Of a stretch of DNA of 64,000 nucleotides, positions 1-8,679 are shown piece by piece (the stretch's first letter is position 1; every line of letters starts with the position of its first letter). Source of the stretch: Desulforapulum autotrophicum HRM2 (GTDB lineage: Bacteria; Desulfobacterota; Desulfobacteria; Desulfobacterales; Desulfobacteraceae); contig NC_012108.1 in the NCBI RefSeq assembly GCF_000020365.1, positions 4,720,001 to 4,784,000 of the forward strand, read 5' to 3'. The translations under genes and the position numbers were made by a program. Under the pieces are notes generated by a model. It did not search any database. It was not told the origin of the DNA and saw only the letters and a program-made list of their open reading frames with translations.

Positions 1-1625
1 CTCTTTCCAGTTTCATCCCCCCCGGCCACCCTGGAGTTAGATCCGTCAGGAGACGTCCCAAATTTTTCCCGGTCGTTAAGGGCTTTGTCAAGGTCAAGCT
101 GAAACCGGACCGGTCCCCGGCAATTGTCCTTGCCAAACCGGGTATGAAGGGCACAGGCAGACTCAGGATTTGACCATGAGGTGGCAATGGCCACATGCCC
201 CTTTGGAAACGGGGTTACCTCTGCATCCACATAATCAAGGGGGGCAAGGGCGGTTTCTTTTTCCACAAGATCGTCACTTTCCCCATAGCAGATAAGCCAG
301 GCGATCTTTTTTTCAGCCATCCGCTTGAAATTGAGCTTTCGCCCAAACATGGTGACCGGAAGGGTACCGTCCGGTGTCACAGGCGTATTGTACGACGCAA
401 AACTCATGCGGGTGACAGACATGGGAAGATCGGTACGTTCGTTCCTTAGCCAGTAATTAAGGGCTGCGGCGGTCTTGCTAATCTCCACGGGGTTATTGTT
501 CCTGGAAGAAACCATGGAAAGATCCCGGAGAAACGAGACCATGGGTGCTTCAGCTTCAATACTTTTCAGCTTGTAGACCCACCCCATGAGCTGGCCGTCG
601 GCCACAACATTTCCGTTTTCAAGTGTTTTACTGCCGTAAACAAGGTCGTTAAACCGCGGCGGCAGTTTCTTTAAAAAGCTGCCAAGCCCCTGGCTCCTCG
701 TGCCGTCCATGGGAGACACACAGCTGATAAAGGCATCAACAAGGCCATCAAGCTCGCCGGACAAAAGATTGCACACAGCCGTGTACCCTCCCTGGCAATA
801 CCCATTCAAGGTTACAGGGTTCCCATGTTCCGCCATTATTTTTTTGCAGAAATACCTTGTGTCAAGGGCGTCTTCCTCAAGGGTCATGACCTGGAATGCC
901 GGGGTAACATCAATATCCCGCATAATGCGAATATAGGTGGGAATTCCCTGATTGGCAAAACTGTGGGCATAGCTCTTATTCTCGCCTGGCAAAAAGGCGA
1001 GGATATTACTGCCAAGTACAAAAGGCGGAATAATCAAGACCGGCTTCATGGAATTGTCCGTGGTCACAGTCTTGTCTGTCGGAACTATTTTGTAAACGAT
1101 GAATCGGTCTGTTTCGGCAAATTTGGGGTTTTCACCCCGCTCAAAGTGAAATCCGTATTCAGGCTCGATAGCGGCAATGGCCTTGGGCAGGAGTTCTGTT
1201 ACGTTGGAAACCATCTCAGACTGGCGGGAGATGAAATCGTCAATCTTGTCGCCCGGACAGTTGAACATGGTATTGTACCAGGCGGCGACACATTTTTTAA
1301 ACTCCCTGGTGTTATAATCGTCAAGGGCACTAAGACTTCCTGTAAAATAGCGGGTCAAGATGTCCATGTTAAACTCAAAGAGCCCCATGTAGGAGTCAAA
1401 ATTATCAACCGGCGAATTTGTGAGCAGCCGTTCCAGCTCAACCTTGTTAAAATAGTTGCTTGAGATCAAAAGGGGGAGCAGAAATTCCCGGTTGTAATTT
1501 GACAATCCTTGAAACAGTTCCTGGGCCATGGTCAACTGATCGGAAAGCGCCTTTGAAGACAAAGCTATTTTTTGGTTAAGGGCATCCATTGAACAGCTAT
1601 TGAAAGCCCCATCGTCATTGTTCAT
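1..1625 (-). CDS. PHA synthase-like alpha/beta hydrolase (3' end beyond window)
   Basis: The reading frame starts at the ATG at 1625 and stays open to the window edge, so about 541 residues are visible and the C-terminus is missing. It has the lipase-like box of PHA synthases, GYCQGG, with the nucleophile Cys277. The other triad members appear in order: Asp451 or Asp452 in YGESDDLVEKE and His477 in PKGHVAIATSW. Members of the family polymerise hydroxyacyl-CoA on the granule surface. It is longer than the class III PhaC at 4132 and sits next to two phasin genes on the same strand, so it is probably a second, class I-like synthase or a PhaC-like hydrolase. Which of the two it is cannot be decided without the C-terminus. 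Confidence 0.8.
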   Translation of the reverse strand, partial: MNNDDGAFNSCSMDALNQKIALSSKALSDQLTMAQELFQGLSNYNREFLLPLLISSNYFNKVELERLLTNSPVDNFDSYMGLFEFNMDILTRYFTGSLSALDDYNTREFKKCVAAWYNTMFNCPGDKIDDFISRQSEMVSNVTELLPKAIAAIEPEYGFHFERGENPKFAETDRFIVYKIVPTDKTVTTDNSMKPVLIIPPFVLGSNILAFLPGENKSYAHSFANQGIPTYIRIMRDIDVTPAFQVMTLEEDALDTRYFCKKIMAEHGNPVTLNGYCQGGYTAVCNLLSGELDGLVDAFISCVSPMDGTRSQGLGSFLKKLPPRFNDLVYGSKTLENGNVVADGQLMGWVYKLKSIEAEAPMVSFLRDLSMVSSRNNNPVEISKTAAALNYWLRNERTDLPMSVTRMSFASYNTPVTPDGTLPVTMFGRKLNFKRMAEKKIAWLICYGESDDLVEKETALAPLDYVDAEVTPFPKGHVAIATSWSNPESACALHTRFGKDNCRGPVRFQLDLDKALNDREKFGTSPDGSNSRVAGGDETGK

Positions 1626-1687
1626 AATTGTCTCCTATCGGCTGGGTGGGTATGCCGGCAGAAGAATTTCTGCCGGCAGGTATGGGA

Positions 1688-2005
1688 TCAGGATTTTTTT
1701 TCAGGCTGGGCAGGAGGTGCTGAAGATTTTGAAGGCTTTGAAGGTGCTGAAGTCTCAAACATCTTCCTTGTCTGGTTTAAGCTTGTATCCATGAACGCTT
1801 TATAATCGTCCATGCTCTTTTCACAGGTTTTGGCCCAGAAATCACAAACCTTTTTACCGCTCTCATGGATCCAGGGATTGTTTTCCATGGAGAGGTTCAT
1901 CAAAACCTGACTCTGGTCCTGGAAGGTTTTAATCAGGCCAAAGGTGTTTTCAAAAACCACCTGCTGAAAATCGACCACCTGCGTAAACGCCTTGTCTGCT
2001 TCCAT
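1688..2005 (-). CDS. Phasin-like granule protein
   Basis: This is a small 105-residue protein that is amphipathic and mostly helical, rich in Phe, Gln and Met. It ends in a Ser/Pro/Lys-rich tail (AAPSKPSK-type) typical of phasins, which coat PHA granules. Its middle carries the pattern W(I/M)...GKK, also present in the next gene upstream, so the two are paralogues. It lies between the PHA synthase-like gene and the second phasin, all on the minus strand, and probably in one transcript. The family is assigned from composition, size and context, not from a strict motif. Confidence 0.7.
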   Translation of the reverse strand: MEADKAFTQVVDFQQVVFENTFGLIKTFQDQSQVLMNLSMENNPWIHESGKKVCDFWAKTCEKSMDDYKAFMDTSLNQTRKMFETSAPSKPSKSSAPPAQPEKKS

Positions 2006-2023
2006 GGGGGTATCCTCCGGTTA

Positions 2024-2284
2024 TTATTTTGTCTCAAAAAAAGAGTCGAAGTTCTTGTATCCGTCGTCAATGGTCTTCTTGAAATCCCCCCTGATCTTTT
2101 TGGTAAAATCCATGGTGTTTTCAACGGCCTTTTTACCGTCTGCCGTCATCCAGGGAAGCTGGTTCATAAAGCCCGTGACCATGTTTTCTGTCTGGTCCTG
2201 GACAATGCACATGGCGTTAAAACTGTTGTCAAAAAAAGATTTCTGAAATCCAAATACCTGTTTTGCTGCTTTTGCTGTTTCCAT
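2024..2284 (-). CDS. Phasin-like granule protein (paralogue)
   Basis: This 86-residue helical protein resembles the downstream neighbour: both have an F..V..F..QS/KSFF..F N-terminal pattern, then NPW or LPWM, then GKK followed by a basic amphipathic helix. No signal peptide or membrane segment is seen. It is the first gene of the minus-strand phasin/PHA synthase group. That group is divergent from phaR, with an approximately 400-base control region between them. The assignment as phasin is an inference from context and similarity to its neighbour. Confidence 0.65.
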   Translation of the reverse strand: METAKAAKQVFGFQKSFFDNSFNAMCIVQDQTENMVTGFMNQLPWMTADGKKAVENTMDFTKKIRGDFKKTIDDGYKNFDSFFETK

Positions 2285-2466
2285 GATGATGATTCCTTAT
2301 CGTTGGTTGTTTGAACAAGACGACATTCAATGCGACACCCCCCATGGAATTTATCCTGAAAAAGCATTATCGCCGAGAATGCAGGGTCGCAGACGCCTTA
2401 TTAGATATATAAACGTCGGTTGACGAATATCTGGCTCATCTTTGTTCTTTCTATTTTTAATTTGAT

Positions 2467-2482
2467 ATGCATCACGATGCAT
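2467..2482. promoter_or_regulatory. Inverted repeat in the phasin-phaR intergenic region
   Basis: ATGCATC and GATGCAT form a perfect 7-bp inverted repeat separated by 2 bases, in the gap between the divergent phasin genes and phaR. The shape fits a dimeric regulator site, but the regulator is unknown. Confidence 0.35.
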
Positions 2483-2554
2483 GTCCACCTGTCTGTTGGA
2501 TTTGATCTTGGTAAAGAATATAACATTGAAAAAAAGCCTGTCAAGGGAAAAATG

Positions 2555-2565
2555 GTGCACTGCAC
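2555..2565. promoter_or_regulatory. Candidate PhaR operator
   Basis: GTGCACTGCAC is an 11-bp palindrome built from TGCA elements. PhaR proteins of other bacteria bind TGC/GCA-rich sites ahead of phasin genes and phaR itself. It lies between the two divergent transcription units, where such a site would be expected. Confidence 0.4.
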
Positions 2566-2627
2566 AAATATTTAAAAAAAAGATTAGGATAGGGCGTTAC
2601 CCCAACCGGCCCATGGAAATTATAAGG

Positions 2628-2656
2628 TTGACATGGCCTGCTTTGACCTATATTTT
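2628..2656 (+). promoter_or_regulatory. Sigma-70-type promoter for phaR-phaE-phaC
   Basis: TTGACA at 2628-2633 and TATTTT at 2651-2656 are separated by 17 bases and end 29 bases before the phaR start codon. The -35 box is perfect and the -10 box matches at 4 of 6 positions. Confidence 0.5.
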
Positions 2657-2685
2657 CATACTATCATATCCCAAGGACGAGCAAA

Positions 2686-3138
2686 GTGAACAATACCATA
2701 CACATCAAAAAATACCCGAACAGAAGACTCTACGACACAGACAAGAGTGCCTATGTCACCCTCCAGGATGTATCCGGTCTGATCAGCGATGGTCACAGGG
2801 TCGAAGTCACCGATGTAAAAACAGGGGAGGATGTCACAGCCTTTATTCTCACCCAGATTATCATGAACAAGGCAAAGGAAGCCAATTCCCTGCTGCCCGT
2901 ATCCCTCCTTCACCTTGTCATCCGATATGGCGATACCCTTTTACACGACTTTTTCGATACACACCTTGAACAGACCATGGAAAATTACCTGGAATACAGA
3001 CGATCCATGGATCACCAGCTCCAGACCTACCTTGAAATGGGCATGGATCTATCAACCCTTGCAAAAAAAACGTTCAAAGAAATGGATCCCATGGGGTTTT
3101 TCTCATCAACCTTTGGCAACAAGGACGAAAAAAAGTAA
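2686..3138 (+). CDS. phaR: PHA accumulation regulator PhaR
   Basis: This 150-residue protein begins with the conserved PhaR DNA-binding domain: IKKYPNRRLYDT near residues 7-18, followed by YVTLQDV. The C-terminal part holds helices of the PHB accumulation regulatory type. PhaR represses phasin and PHA genes until granules titrate it away. The start is a GTG with AAGGA eight bases upstream. The gene opens the phaR-phaE-phaC run, with a TTGACA promoter just upstream and TGCA-rich candidate sites in the shared control region. Confidence 0.93.
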   Translation: MNNTIHIKKYPNRRLYDTDKSAYVTLQDVSGLISDGHRVEVTDVKTGEDVTAFILTQIIMNKAKEANSLLPVSLLHLVIRYGDTLLHDFFDTHLEQTMENYLEYRRSMDHQLQTYLEMGMDLSTLAKKTFKEMDPMGFFSSTFGNKDEKK

Positions 3139-3181
3139 GCGCAGCACAACGATATAACCGATCCCTTTAACGGAGACCGCC

Positions 3182-4081
3182 ATGACAAAACAGCAGGACG
3201 ACGACGCCTTTAACAAGGATTTTATCTCCCCATGGTTGAATCTGGCGGCAGATTTCTGGAAAAATCCGTCAGCAAAGCGTGACCCGCAACATGGACAAGC
3301 CCCTGGGACCGACGATGCCCCCCCTGGTGATAAAACCTTTCAGGCATGGCAAAAGGGATTCAACATACTGGCTTCGTTTATGAAACTCATGGGACAACCG
3401 GAAAATCAAGAGGCGCTCTCCGACGGCATGACCAGCCTCGGGGAGATGCTGATGCACCTTTCCGGAGACTCGGTTGAAAATACCATGGAATTCCAGGAAC
3501 AGCTTTTAAAAACCCTCTTGCTCATCGGTCAGCGCACAAAGCCCTACGCCTTTGACGACACGGAACAGAACATATTTGAATCGTTTCGCACCCTCTACGA
3601 ACAGGAGTTCCAGAAATACCTCTACATCCCCCAGTTTGGACTGCCCAGATTTCACCAGGAAAACCTGGCAAAACTTGCGGACAAGTTCAACGTATTCAAC
3701 TTCAACCTGTCCGAACTGCTCTATCTTTTTTCCGTCCCCATGGACAAAACCAACCAGGTGATGCAGGATAAGATGGATGCGATGCTTGACAAGGGCATTT
3801 TTTTCAACGATACCACCCAGGCCTATGACGAATGGGTCAAGACCCTTGAAGGCCACTACATGATTCTTCTAAAATCCGGGAAATATACCCAGACGCTCAA
3901 GAACACCATTGACGCCATGGCCGAATACCGACAGGCCCGGGACGAGGTCATGGGCCAGATACTCAAACAGCTTCCCATTCCCACGAACCGGGAAATGGAC
4001 GATGTCTACAAGGAACTCTATACGCTCAAGCGGCAGATCAAGGCACTTTCAAAAGAGATATCCCAACTCAAGAAAGAATGA
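3182..4081 (+). CDS. phaE: Class III PHA synthase subunit PhaE
   Basis: This 299-residue protein has no catalytic motif. It is hydrophilic and helical, with a short C-terminal coiled coil (about residues 275-299, LKRQIKALSKEISQLKK). That is the layout of PhaE, the non-catalytic partner of class III PHA synthase, which forms a complex with PhaC on granules. The N-terminal stretch FISPWLNLAADFWKN is typical of the family. The gene follows phaR by 43 bases and precedes phaC by 50 bases, the usual pairing. Confidence 0.88.
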   Translation: MTKQQDDDAFNKDFISPWLNLAADFWKNPSAKRDPQHGQAPGTDDAPPGDKTFQAWQKGFNILASFMKLMGQPENQEALSDGMTSLGEMLMHLSGDSVENTMEFQEQLLKTLLLIGQRTKPYAFDDTEQNIFESFRTLYEQEFQKYLYIPQFGLPRFHQENLAKLADKFNVFNFNLSELLYLFSVPMDKTNQVMQDKMDAMLDKGIFFNDTTQAYDEWVKTLEGHYMILLKSGKYTQTLKNTIDAMAEYRQARDEVMGQILKQLPIPTNREMDDVYKELYTLKRQIKALSKEISQLKKE

Positions 4082-4131
4082 CTTCCGCCGGCCGCAAATC
4101 CCTTTTGACGTTAAGCCTCTAGGAGCATACC

Positions 4132-5205
4132 ATGCAGACACCCAGAATTCCTGTGGATCTTATCCTGAAGAACCTTTCTGAACAGCAGAAAAAGACCAAA
4201 GATCGTATTAAAAAAGGACGGGAGGTTCTGACGGGTGAGCTTGACACCCGGATTGCAAGCACCCCCTATGATATCGTCTATGAGGAGGACAGGGTCAAGC
4301 TCAAGCACTACAAGCCGGAAAAGACATCCATCCGCACCCCTTTGCTGGTAACCTACGCCCTGATCAACCGGGAGACCATGCTGGATCTCCAGCCAGCAAG
4401 AAGCGTGGTTGAAACCTTTCTCAGGATGGGCATAGAGGTGTTCATGATCGACTGGGGTTATCCCACAAGAAAGGATCAATATCTCACCATCGGCGACCAT
4501 GTCAACGGCTACATGGACAATATCGTCAATTTTATCATTGCAAAGACCCACGTGCCAAAGATCAACCTCATGGGCATCTGCATGGGCGGAACCTTTTGTG
4601 TTATCTATTCGGCCCTCTATCCTGAAAAAATAAAAAACCTTGTGACCACGGTCACGCCGACCAACTTTGACACGGACAAGGGACTGCTCCACATCTGGAT
4701 GAAAAACACCGGCCCAGAGCATTTGGGCACCACCTACGGTAACATGCCCGGGGATCTGATGAACCTTGGATTCCTGCTGCTCAATCCGGCGAGGCTGATG
4801 ATCGACAAATATGTGGGACTCTTTAACCACATGGACGACAGGGACTTTGTGGAAAACTTCATTCGCATGGAAAAATGGATCTTTGACAGCCCCGATGTTC
4901 CGGCAGCAACCTTCAAGCAATTCATCAACGACCTTTACAAAAACAACCTTCTGATACAGAATCGAATGAAGGTGGACGAAAAAACGATAAACCTTAAAAA
5001 AATCACCATGCCGTTGCTCAATTTTTATGGAAAATACGACCACCTGGTTCCCCCTGAAGCCTGTGAACTTCTGACACGAGCCGTTGGATCCACGGACACC
5101 GAGGACATCTGTTTTAATACCGGACACATCGGGATCTATGTGAGTTCAAAATGTCAAAAAGAATTTGCACCTAAAATCGTTTCGTGGTTAAAAGCGAGGG
5201 ATTAA
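4132..5205 (+). CDS. phaC: Class III PHA synthase catalytic subunit PhaC
   Basis: This is the 357-residue catalytic subunit of the PhaE-PhaC enzyme that polymerises 3-hydroxyacyl-CoA. The lipase-like box GICMGG contains Cys150. Asp303 (YGKYDHLVPP) and His332 (NTGHIG) complete the triad. These are one residue from the positions known for the Allochromatium class III enzyme (149/302/331), so the protein is full length. A Shine-Dalgarno AGGAG sequence precedes the ATG. A second, longer synthase-like gene lies on the opposite strand at the left edge of the window. Confidence 0.95.
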   Translation: MQTPRIPVDLILKNLSEQQKKTKDRIKKGREVLTGELDTRIASTPYDIVYEEDRVKLKHYKPEKTSIRTPLLVTYALINRETMLDLQPARSVVETFLRMGIEVFMIDWGYPTRKDQYLTIGDHVNGYMDNIVNFIIAKTHVPKINLMGICMGGTFCVIYSALYPEKIKNLVTTVTPTNFDTDKGLLHIWMKNTGPEHLGTTYGNMPGDLMNLGFLLLNPARLMIDKYVGLFNHMDDRDFVENFIRMEKWIFDSPDVPAATFKQFINDLYKNNLLIQNRMKVDEKTINLKKITMPLLNFYGKYDHLVPPEACELLTRAVGSTDTEDICFNTGHIGIYVSSKCQKEFAPKIVSWLKARD

Positions 5206-5235
5206 TCGTTCATTGACTAATTCATGGAGAGCTAA

Positions 5236-6303
5236 ATGGAAGATATCAACACCAGTTTTAAGACCTTTTGCGAGGCTTATTTTAAGACCTTTTGCGAGAT
5301 CAGCAGGTCCATGCAGCAAACCTTTGAAATGGAAAAGGTACTTGACCTTATTGTCAACAGCGCCACCCGGGCCATGGCGGCAAAGGCAAGCGCCCTTTTT
5401 CTGAAAAGCAACGAGACGGACGAATTCATGCCGGTTGCCCAGACCGGCCTGTCCGACACCTATGTCCATGCGGCACCGACAAGCGCCCGTGCCCAGATCG
5501 CGGACATCCTCAAGCAGGGGGGATACCTTGCCATCAAGGACGCCACCCATGACCCCAGGGCAGAAAACCATGACCAGAAAGTGTCAGAAGGAATTGCATC
5601 GATGCTCGTGGTACCGGTGATTGCCGATGAAACACCCATTGGAACCCTTTGCCTGTATAATGCAACTCCCAGGGAATTTGTTGAATCCGAAATTCAGTTT
5701 TTAAGCGCCCTGGCTGACCAGGGGGGAATGGCCATCCAGAAAGCCCGGTTCATCCGGCGGAAGAAAAATCATTCTGACCTTTTGCTCACCATCACTGAGA
5801 ATCTGAACTCCACCCTGGACATCAGGCATATTCTCCACATCATGTCGTCTGAAATCGCAGAGGCCTTCAATGTCAAAGGCACTTCGGTGAGGCTGCTTGA
5901 TGAACAGAGAAAAGAGCTGAAACTCATGTCAAGCTATGGCCTCAGCGAAGCTTACCTGAACAAGGGACCGGTTTCAGCAGACACCCTTGATCTCTCGTTG
6001 TCCAGACCCATCCAGCGGATTGGACAGGAAAATGTTGAAGGCATTGACTATTTTGAGGAAAAGAAAAAAGAGGGCATTGTCACCCTGCTCAATCTTCCCA
6101 TCAAAGTCAAGGAAGAGGTCATCGGTATTTTCAGGATCTACCTGGCCACGGACCGAAAGTTTCCCGAGGATACCGTAAACCTGCTCAGGGCCCTTACACG
6201 CCTTGGCGGGCTTGCAATCAACAACGCATCCATGTACCTTCAACTCCAGTCCGACAAGGAAAATTTGGAAAAAGAAATCTGGAGCCATCGTTCCTGGTTT
6301 TAA
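5236..6303 (+). CDS. Tandem GAF-domain protein
   Basis: This 355-residue soluble protein has two GAF-type sensor domains, at roughly residues 25-170 and 185-340. Both show the family pattern of an N-terminal helix (KVLDLIVNSAT, RHILHIMSSEI), a small-molecule pocket, and ALADQGGMAIQKA or ALTRLGGLAINNA near the end. No kinase, HTH or cyclase output domain follows, so it may act by protein-protein contact. It lies between phaC and the MaoC gene, suggesting a link to PHA or acyl-CoA control. The N-terminus contains an exact internal duplication (see the repeat at 5256). Confidence 0.8.
   Translation: MEDINTSFKTFCEAYFKTFCEISRSMQQTFEMEKVLDLIVNSATRAMAAKASALFLKSNETDEFMPVAQTGLSDTYVHAAPTSARAQIADILKQGGYLAIKDATHDPRAENHDQKVSEGIASMLVVPVIADETPIGTLCLYNATPREFVESEIQFLSALADQGGMAIQKARFIRRKKNHSDLLLTITENLNSTLDIRHILHIMSSEIAEAFNVKGTSVRLLDEQRKELKLMSSYGLSEAYLNKGPVSADTLDLSLSRPIQRIGQENVEGIDYFEEKKKEGIVTLLNLPIKVKEEVIGIFRIYLATDRKFPEDTVNLLRALTRLGGLAINNASMYLQLQSDKENLEKEIWSHRSWF
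5256..5298 (+). repeat. 24-bp period direct duplication inside the GAF gene
   Basis: A 19-bp sequence occurs at 5256-5274 and again, identical, at 5280-5298. The two copies encode FKTFCE twice, in the first 20 residues of the GAF protein. The duplication keeps the frame. Confidence 0.9.
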
Positions 6304-6334
6304 GGGACTCAGAAAAACAACAGGAGAATATCCC

Positions 6335-6784
6335 ATGATTGGAAAAACCATTGAAGAGTTGACCCCTGGGGATTCTGCCGATTTTACAAAAACCGTTTCA
6401 GAATCAGATATCTACCTCTATGCCGGCATAACTGGAGATTTTAACCCGGCCCACATTGACCAGGAGTATGCATCCAAAACCTTTTTCAAGGCAAGGATTG
6501 CCCATGGCATGCTCTCGGCCGGTTTCATCTCAGCCGTTATTGCCATGAAGCTTCCAGGCCCCGGCACCATCTACCGAGAGCAGCATTTAACATTTCTGGC
6601 ACCGGTCTACATCAACGACACCATCAAAGCCGTTGTGGAGGTGATGGATATCGACCCTGAAAAAAAGACCGTCACCCTTGCCACCCGCTGTTTCAACCAG
6701 GACAACACCCTGGTGCTTGACGGGACCGCAATCGTAAGTCCTCCCCGGAGGAAGGCTTCACCCCATGTCCCAAAAGGTGGATGA
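6335..6784 (+). CDS. MaoC-family (R)-enoyl-CoA hydratase, PhaJ-like
   Basis: This 149-residue hot-dog protein carries the hydratase-2 signature YAGITGDFNPAHIDQ. The catalytic pair is Asp35 and His40, spaced as in PhaJ. Such enzymes hydrate trans-2-enoyl-CoA to (R)-3-hydroxyacyl-CoA, the monomer for PHA synthase, which suits its place at the end of the PHA locus. The ATG at 6335 is chosen because CAGGAGA lies just upstream. The frame is open further upstream but overlaps the GAF gene. A phosphotransacetylase-associated MaoC role is a less likely alternative. Confidence 0.85.
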   Translation: MIGKTIEELTPGDSADFTKTVSESDIYLYAGITGDFNPAHIDQEYASKTFFKARIAHGMLSAGFISAVIAMKLPGPGTIYREQHLTFLAPVYINDTIKAVVEVMDIDPEKKTVTLATRCFNQDNTLVLDGTAIVSPPRRKASPHVPKGG

Positions 6785-6892
6785 AACAGCAACCCACCTA
6801 CCACAATGTGGCAATTCAATCGTTGACAACAATGAACGTCTCAGATACCCTGCACCATGATATGATGCCAACCTGTAAAAGAAAGAGCGATC

Positions 6893-7297
6893 ATGGAGCA
6901 ACACCAGTTCAAACAGATCCGGGCAAGGCTTAACAAGACCCAGAAAGAGATGGCCCAGCTCATTGGCACTTCCATAAAGGCAGTTCACAGCTATGAGCAG
7001 GGGTGGAGGAAAGTTCCCCACCATGTGGAACGGCAGCTTCTTTTTCTGCTGATGAGACAGGACAAGAAAAACAAAAACAGCCCCCCCTGCTGGGAAATTC
7101 TTGACTGCCCGGACGAACTCAAGGAAAAATGTCCTGCCTGGGAGTTTAATTCAGGGGATCTGTGCTGGTTCATCAACGGCACCATCTGTAACGGCAAGGC
7201 CCATAAGACCTGGAAAGAAAAGATAGAAGAATGCCGCACCTGCCCCGTCTTTTCCAGATACTTCACCCTTGACCCTGAACCCGACCCGGAAGAATAG
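6893..7297 (+). CDS. HTH protein with C-terminal cysteine-rich two-CW-type domain
   Basis: Residues 1-60 form an XRE/Cro-like helix-turn-helix (RLNKTQKEMAQLIGTSIKAV), followed by a basic linker. From residue 65 on there is a cysteine-rich module with CWEILDC, then KEKCPAW, CWFINGTIC and ECRTCPVF, the pattern of small two-CW domains that probably bind metal or an Fe-S cluster. The 134-residue protein could therefore be a redox- or metal-sensing regulator. It stands alone, after phaJ, with about 530 bases of gene-free DNA downstream. Its target is unknown. Confidence 0.75.
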   Translation: MEQHQFKQIRARLNKTQKEMAQLIGTSIKAVHSYEQGWRKVPHHVERQLLFLLMRQDKKNKNSPPCWEILDCPDELKEKCPAWEFNSGDLCWFINGTICNGKAHKTWKEKIEECRTCPVFSRYFTLDPEPDPEE

Positions 7298-7829
7298 TCC
7301 CTGCAAGTGCGGCACCTGCGATACCCACCCACGCCATCTTAAGGCAAAGTGCAACGGTCCGGTCATAGATAAGATTTGCAACTCCAGGAAAGGCCTCGTC
7401 CCTGTCGTTGAAACTGAACACCACGTTCACATGGACAAAACCGGAATAATCATTGAAATATCAACGCTTGAGCCAAAAACAGATTCTTCTCCCCCAAGGG
7501 CCATGCACCGCTGCCTGAGCAGATCCAAACGATCATTACATCCCTTCCCCAGACCCCCTGTGACATTTGATGTAAAATAGGACACAATGGGCCCTGTATA
7601 TCACCCCCTGAAGTTCATCCATTGATCCAAAAAAGAGGGACGCGTTGCAGGGTATTTGCCCTGGGCACAACGAAATCTGAAACATCTCCGCTGGTGATGC
7701 ATTGATGGGAGTTTCATATGGACACAGACTGATGCCCCATTCTGACTTCCACAATTAGAGTTGCGGATAAAAAACCTTGCATTTGTCTACAAACGGTGTT
7801 GAAACCTATGAAACAATAAGGAGAAATCA
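7298..7829. other. Gene-free stretch between the HTH gene and the crotonase gene
   Basis: I see no convincing coding region here. The open frames are short, lack ribosome sites and have unlikely composition. Just before 7830 there is AAGGAG for the crotonase gene. No strong hairpin or RNA gene was recognised. Confidence 0.5.
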
Positions 7830-8651
7830 ATGAACCAATATGAATTTTATCTTGTGGAAAAACGCCCCCCCCTTGCCTGGGTCTTTCTCAACCGGCCTGA
7901 AAAGAAAAATGCCATGGGACCTGCCGCCTGGAAGGAATCCGAGGCTGTTTTCAACGATCTTGACAATGATCCTGACATCCGGGCCGTTGTTATTGCAGGC
8001 AAGGGACCCAGCTTCTGTGTGGGCATAGACCTCATGGGCATGGTGGGCGAACTTCCAGAACTCATGGACAACGAGCAAAAGGGTGGAATCAAATGGAAAC
8101 TGCTGCCAAAGATCAAGCATCTCCAGACCGCCATCTCTGCGGTTGAACGTTGCAGAAAACCTGTCATCGCAGCAATCCACGGCCATTGCATCGGCGCAGG
8201 CCTTGATCTTGCGACGGCCTGCGATATCAGGATCTGTTCTAAGGATGCCACCTTTTCCCTGCGGGAAGCTGCCGTGGGATTTGTCGCCGACGTTGGGGTC
8301 CTCCAGCGCATACCGGCCATTGTGGGCCAGGGCCATGCACGGGAACTTGCCTTTACCGCAAAGGACATTTCGGCCGACAGGGCAAAACAGATCCTTCTTG
8401 TTAACCATGTCTATGACACAGAGGAAAACCTGATGGCAAATGCCGCAATTCTTGCCCGGGAAATTGCCGACAACTCTCCCCTTGCCGTCCAGGCATCCAA
8501 GGATGTTCTCAACTTCTGCGTTGGTAAAACCGTTCAGGAGGGTCTTGACTATGTTGCCTCCATGAGCGCCAACATCATTCCGTCCAACGATCTCATGGAG
8601 GCCCTCACGGCCTTTAGCGAACGACGCAAACCCAAATTCACAGGTGTCTGA
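7830..8651 (+). CDS. Enoyl-CoA hydratase/isomerase family (crotonase) protein
   Basis: This 273-residue crotonase-fold protein has the N-terminal NRPEKKNAM motif, the oxyanion-hole segment GPSFCVGIDL near residue 58, and AAIHGHCIGAGLDLATACD with the second conserved Gly near residue 120. The catalytic-region Glu/Asp falls in REAAVGFVADVGVLQRIP. The Asp in that segment is typical of the dienoyl-CoA isomerase branch as well as hydratases. It probably acts in fatty-acid or aromatic acyl-CoA oxidation in the cytoplasm. AAGGAGA precedes the ATG. It stands alone, convergent with the next gene. Confidence 0.85.
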   Translation: MNQYEFYLVEKRPPLAWVFLNRPEKKNAMGPAAWKESEAVFNDLDNDPDIRAVVIAGKGPSFCVGIDLMGMVGELPELMDNEQKGGIKWKLLPKIKHLQTAISAVERCRKPVIAAIHGHCIGAGLDLATACDIRICSKDATFSLREAAVGFVADVGVLQRIPAIVGQGHARELAFTAKDISADRAKQILLVNHVYDTEENLMANAAILAREIADNSPLAVQASKDVLNFCVGKTVQEGLDYVASMSANIIPSNDLMEALTAFSERRKPKFTGV

Positions 8652-8679
8652 AGCCAACCGGGTCTGTGCCGTTGCCAGG

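Noticed and set aside
825-1463. 212-codon plus-strand open frame
   Set aside because: It is a shadow of the PHA synthase-like gene on the other strand, which has the catalytic triad in order.
4111-5127. 338-codon minus-strand open frame opposite phaC
   Set aside because: Shadow of phaC; it has no ribosome site and no family motif.
7269-7580. 103-codon open frame after the HTH gene
   Set aside because: It overlaps the HTH gene end, has no ribosome site and an unlikely composition.
7827-8657. 276-codon minus-strand open frame opposite the crotonase gene
   Set aside because: Shadow frame; the plus strand has the crotonase motifs and AAGGAGA.
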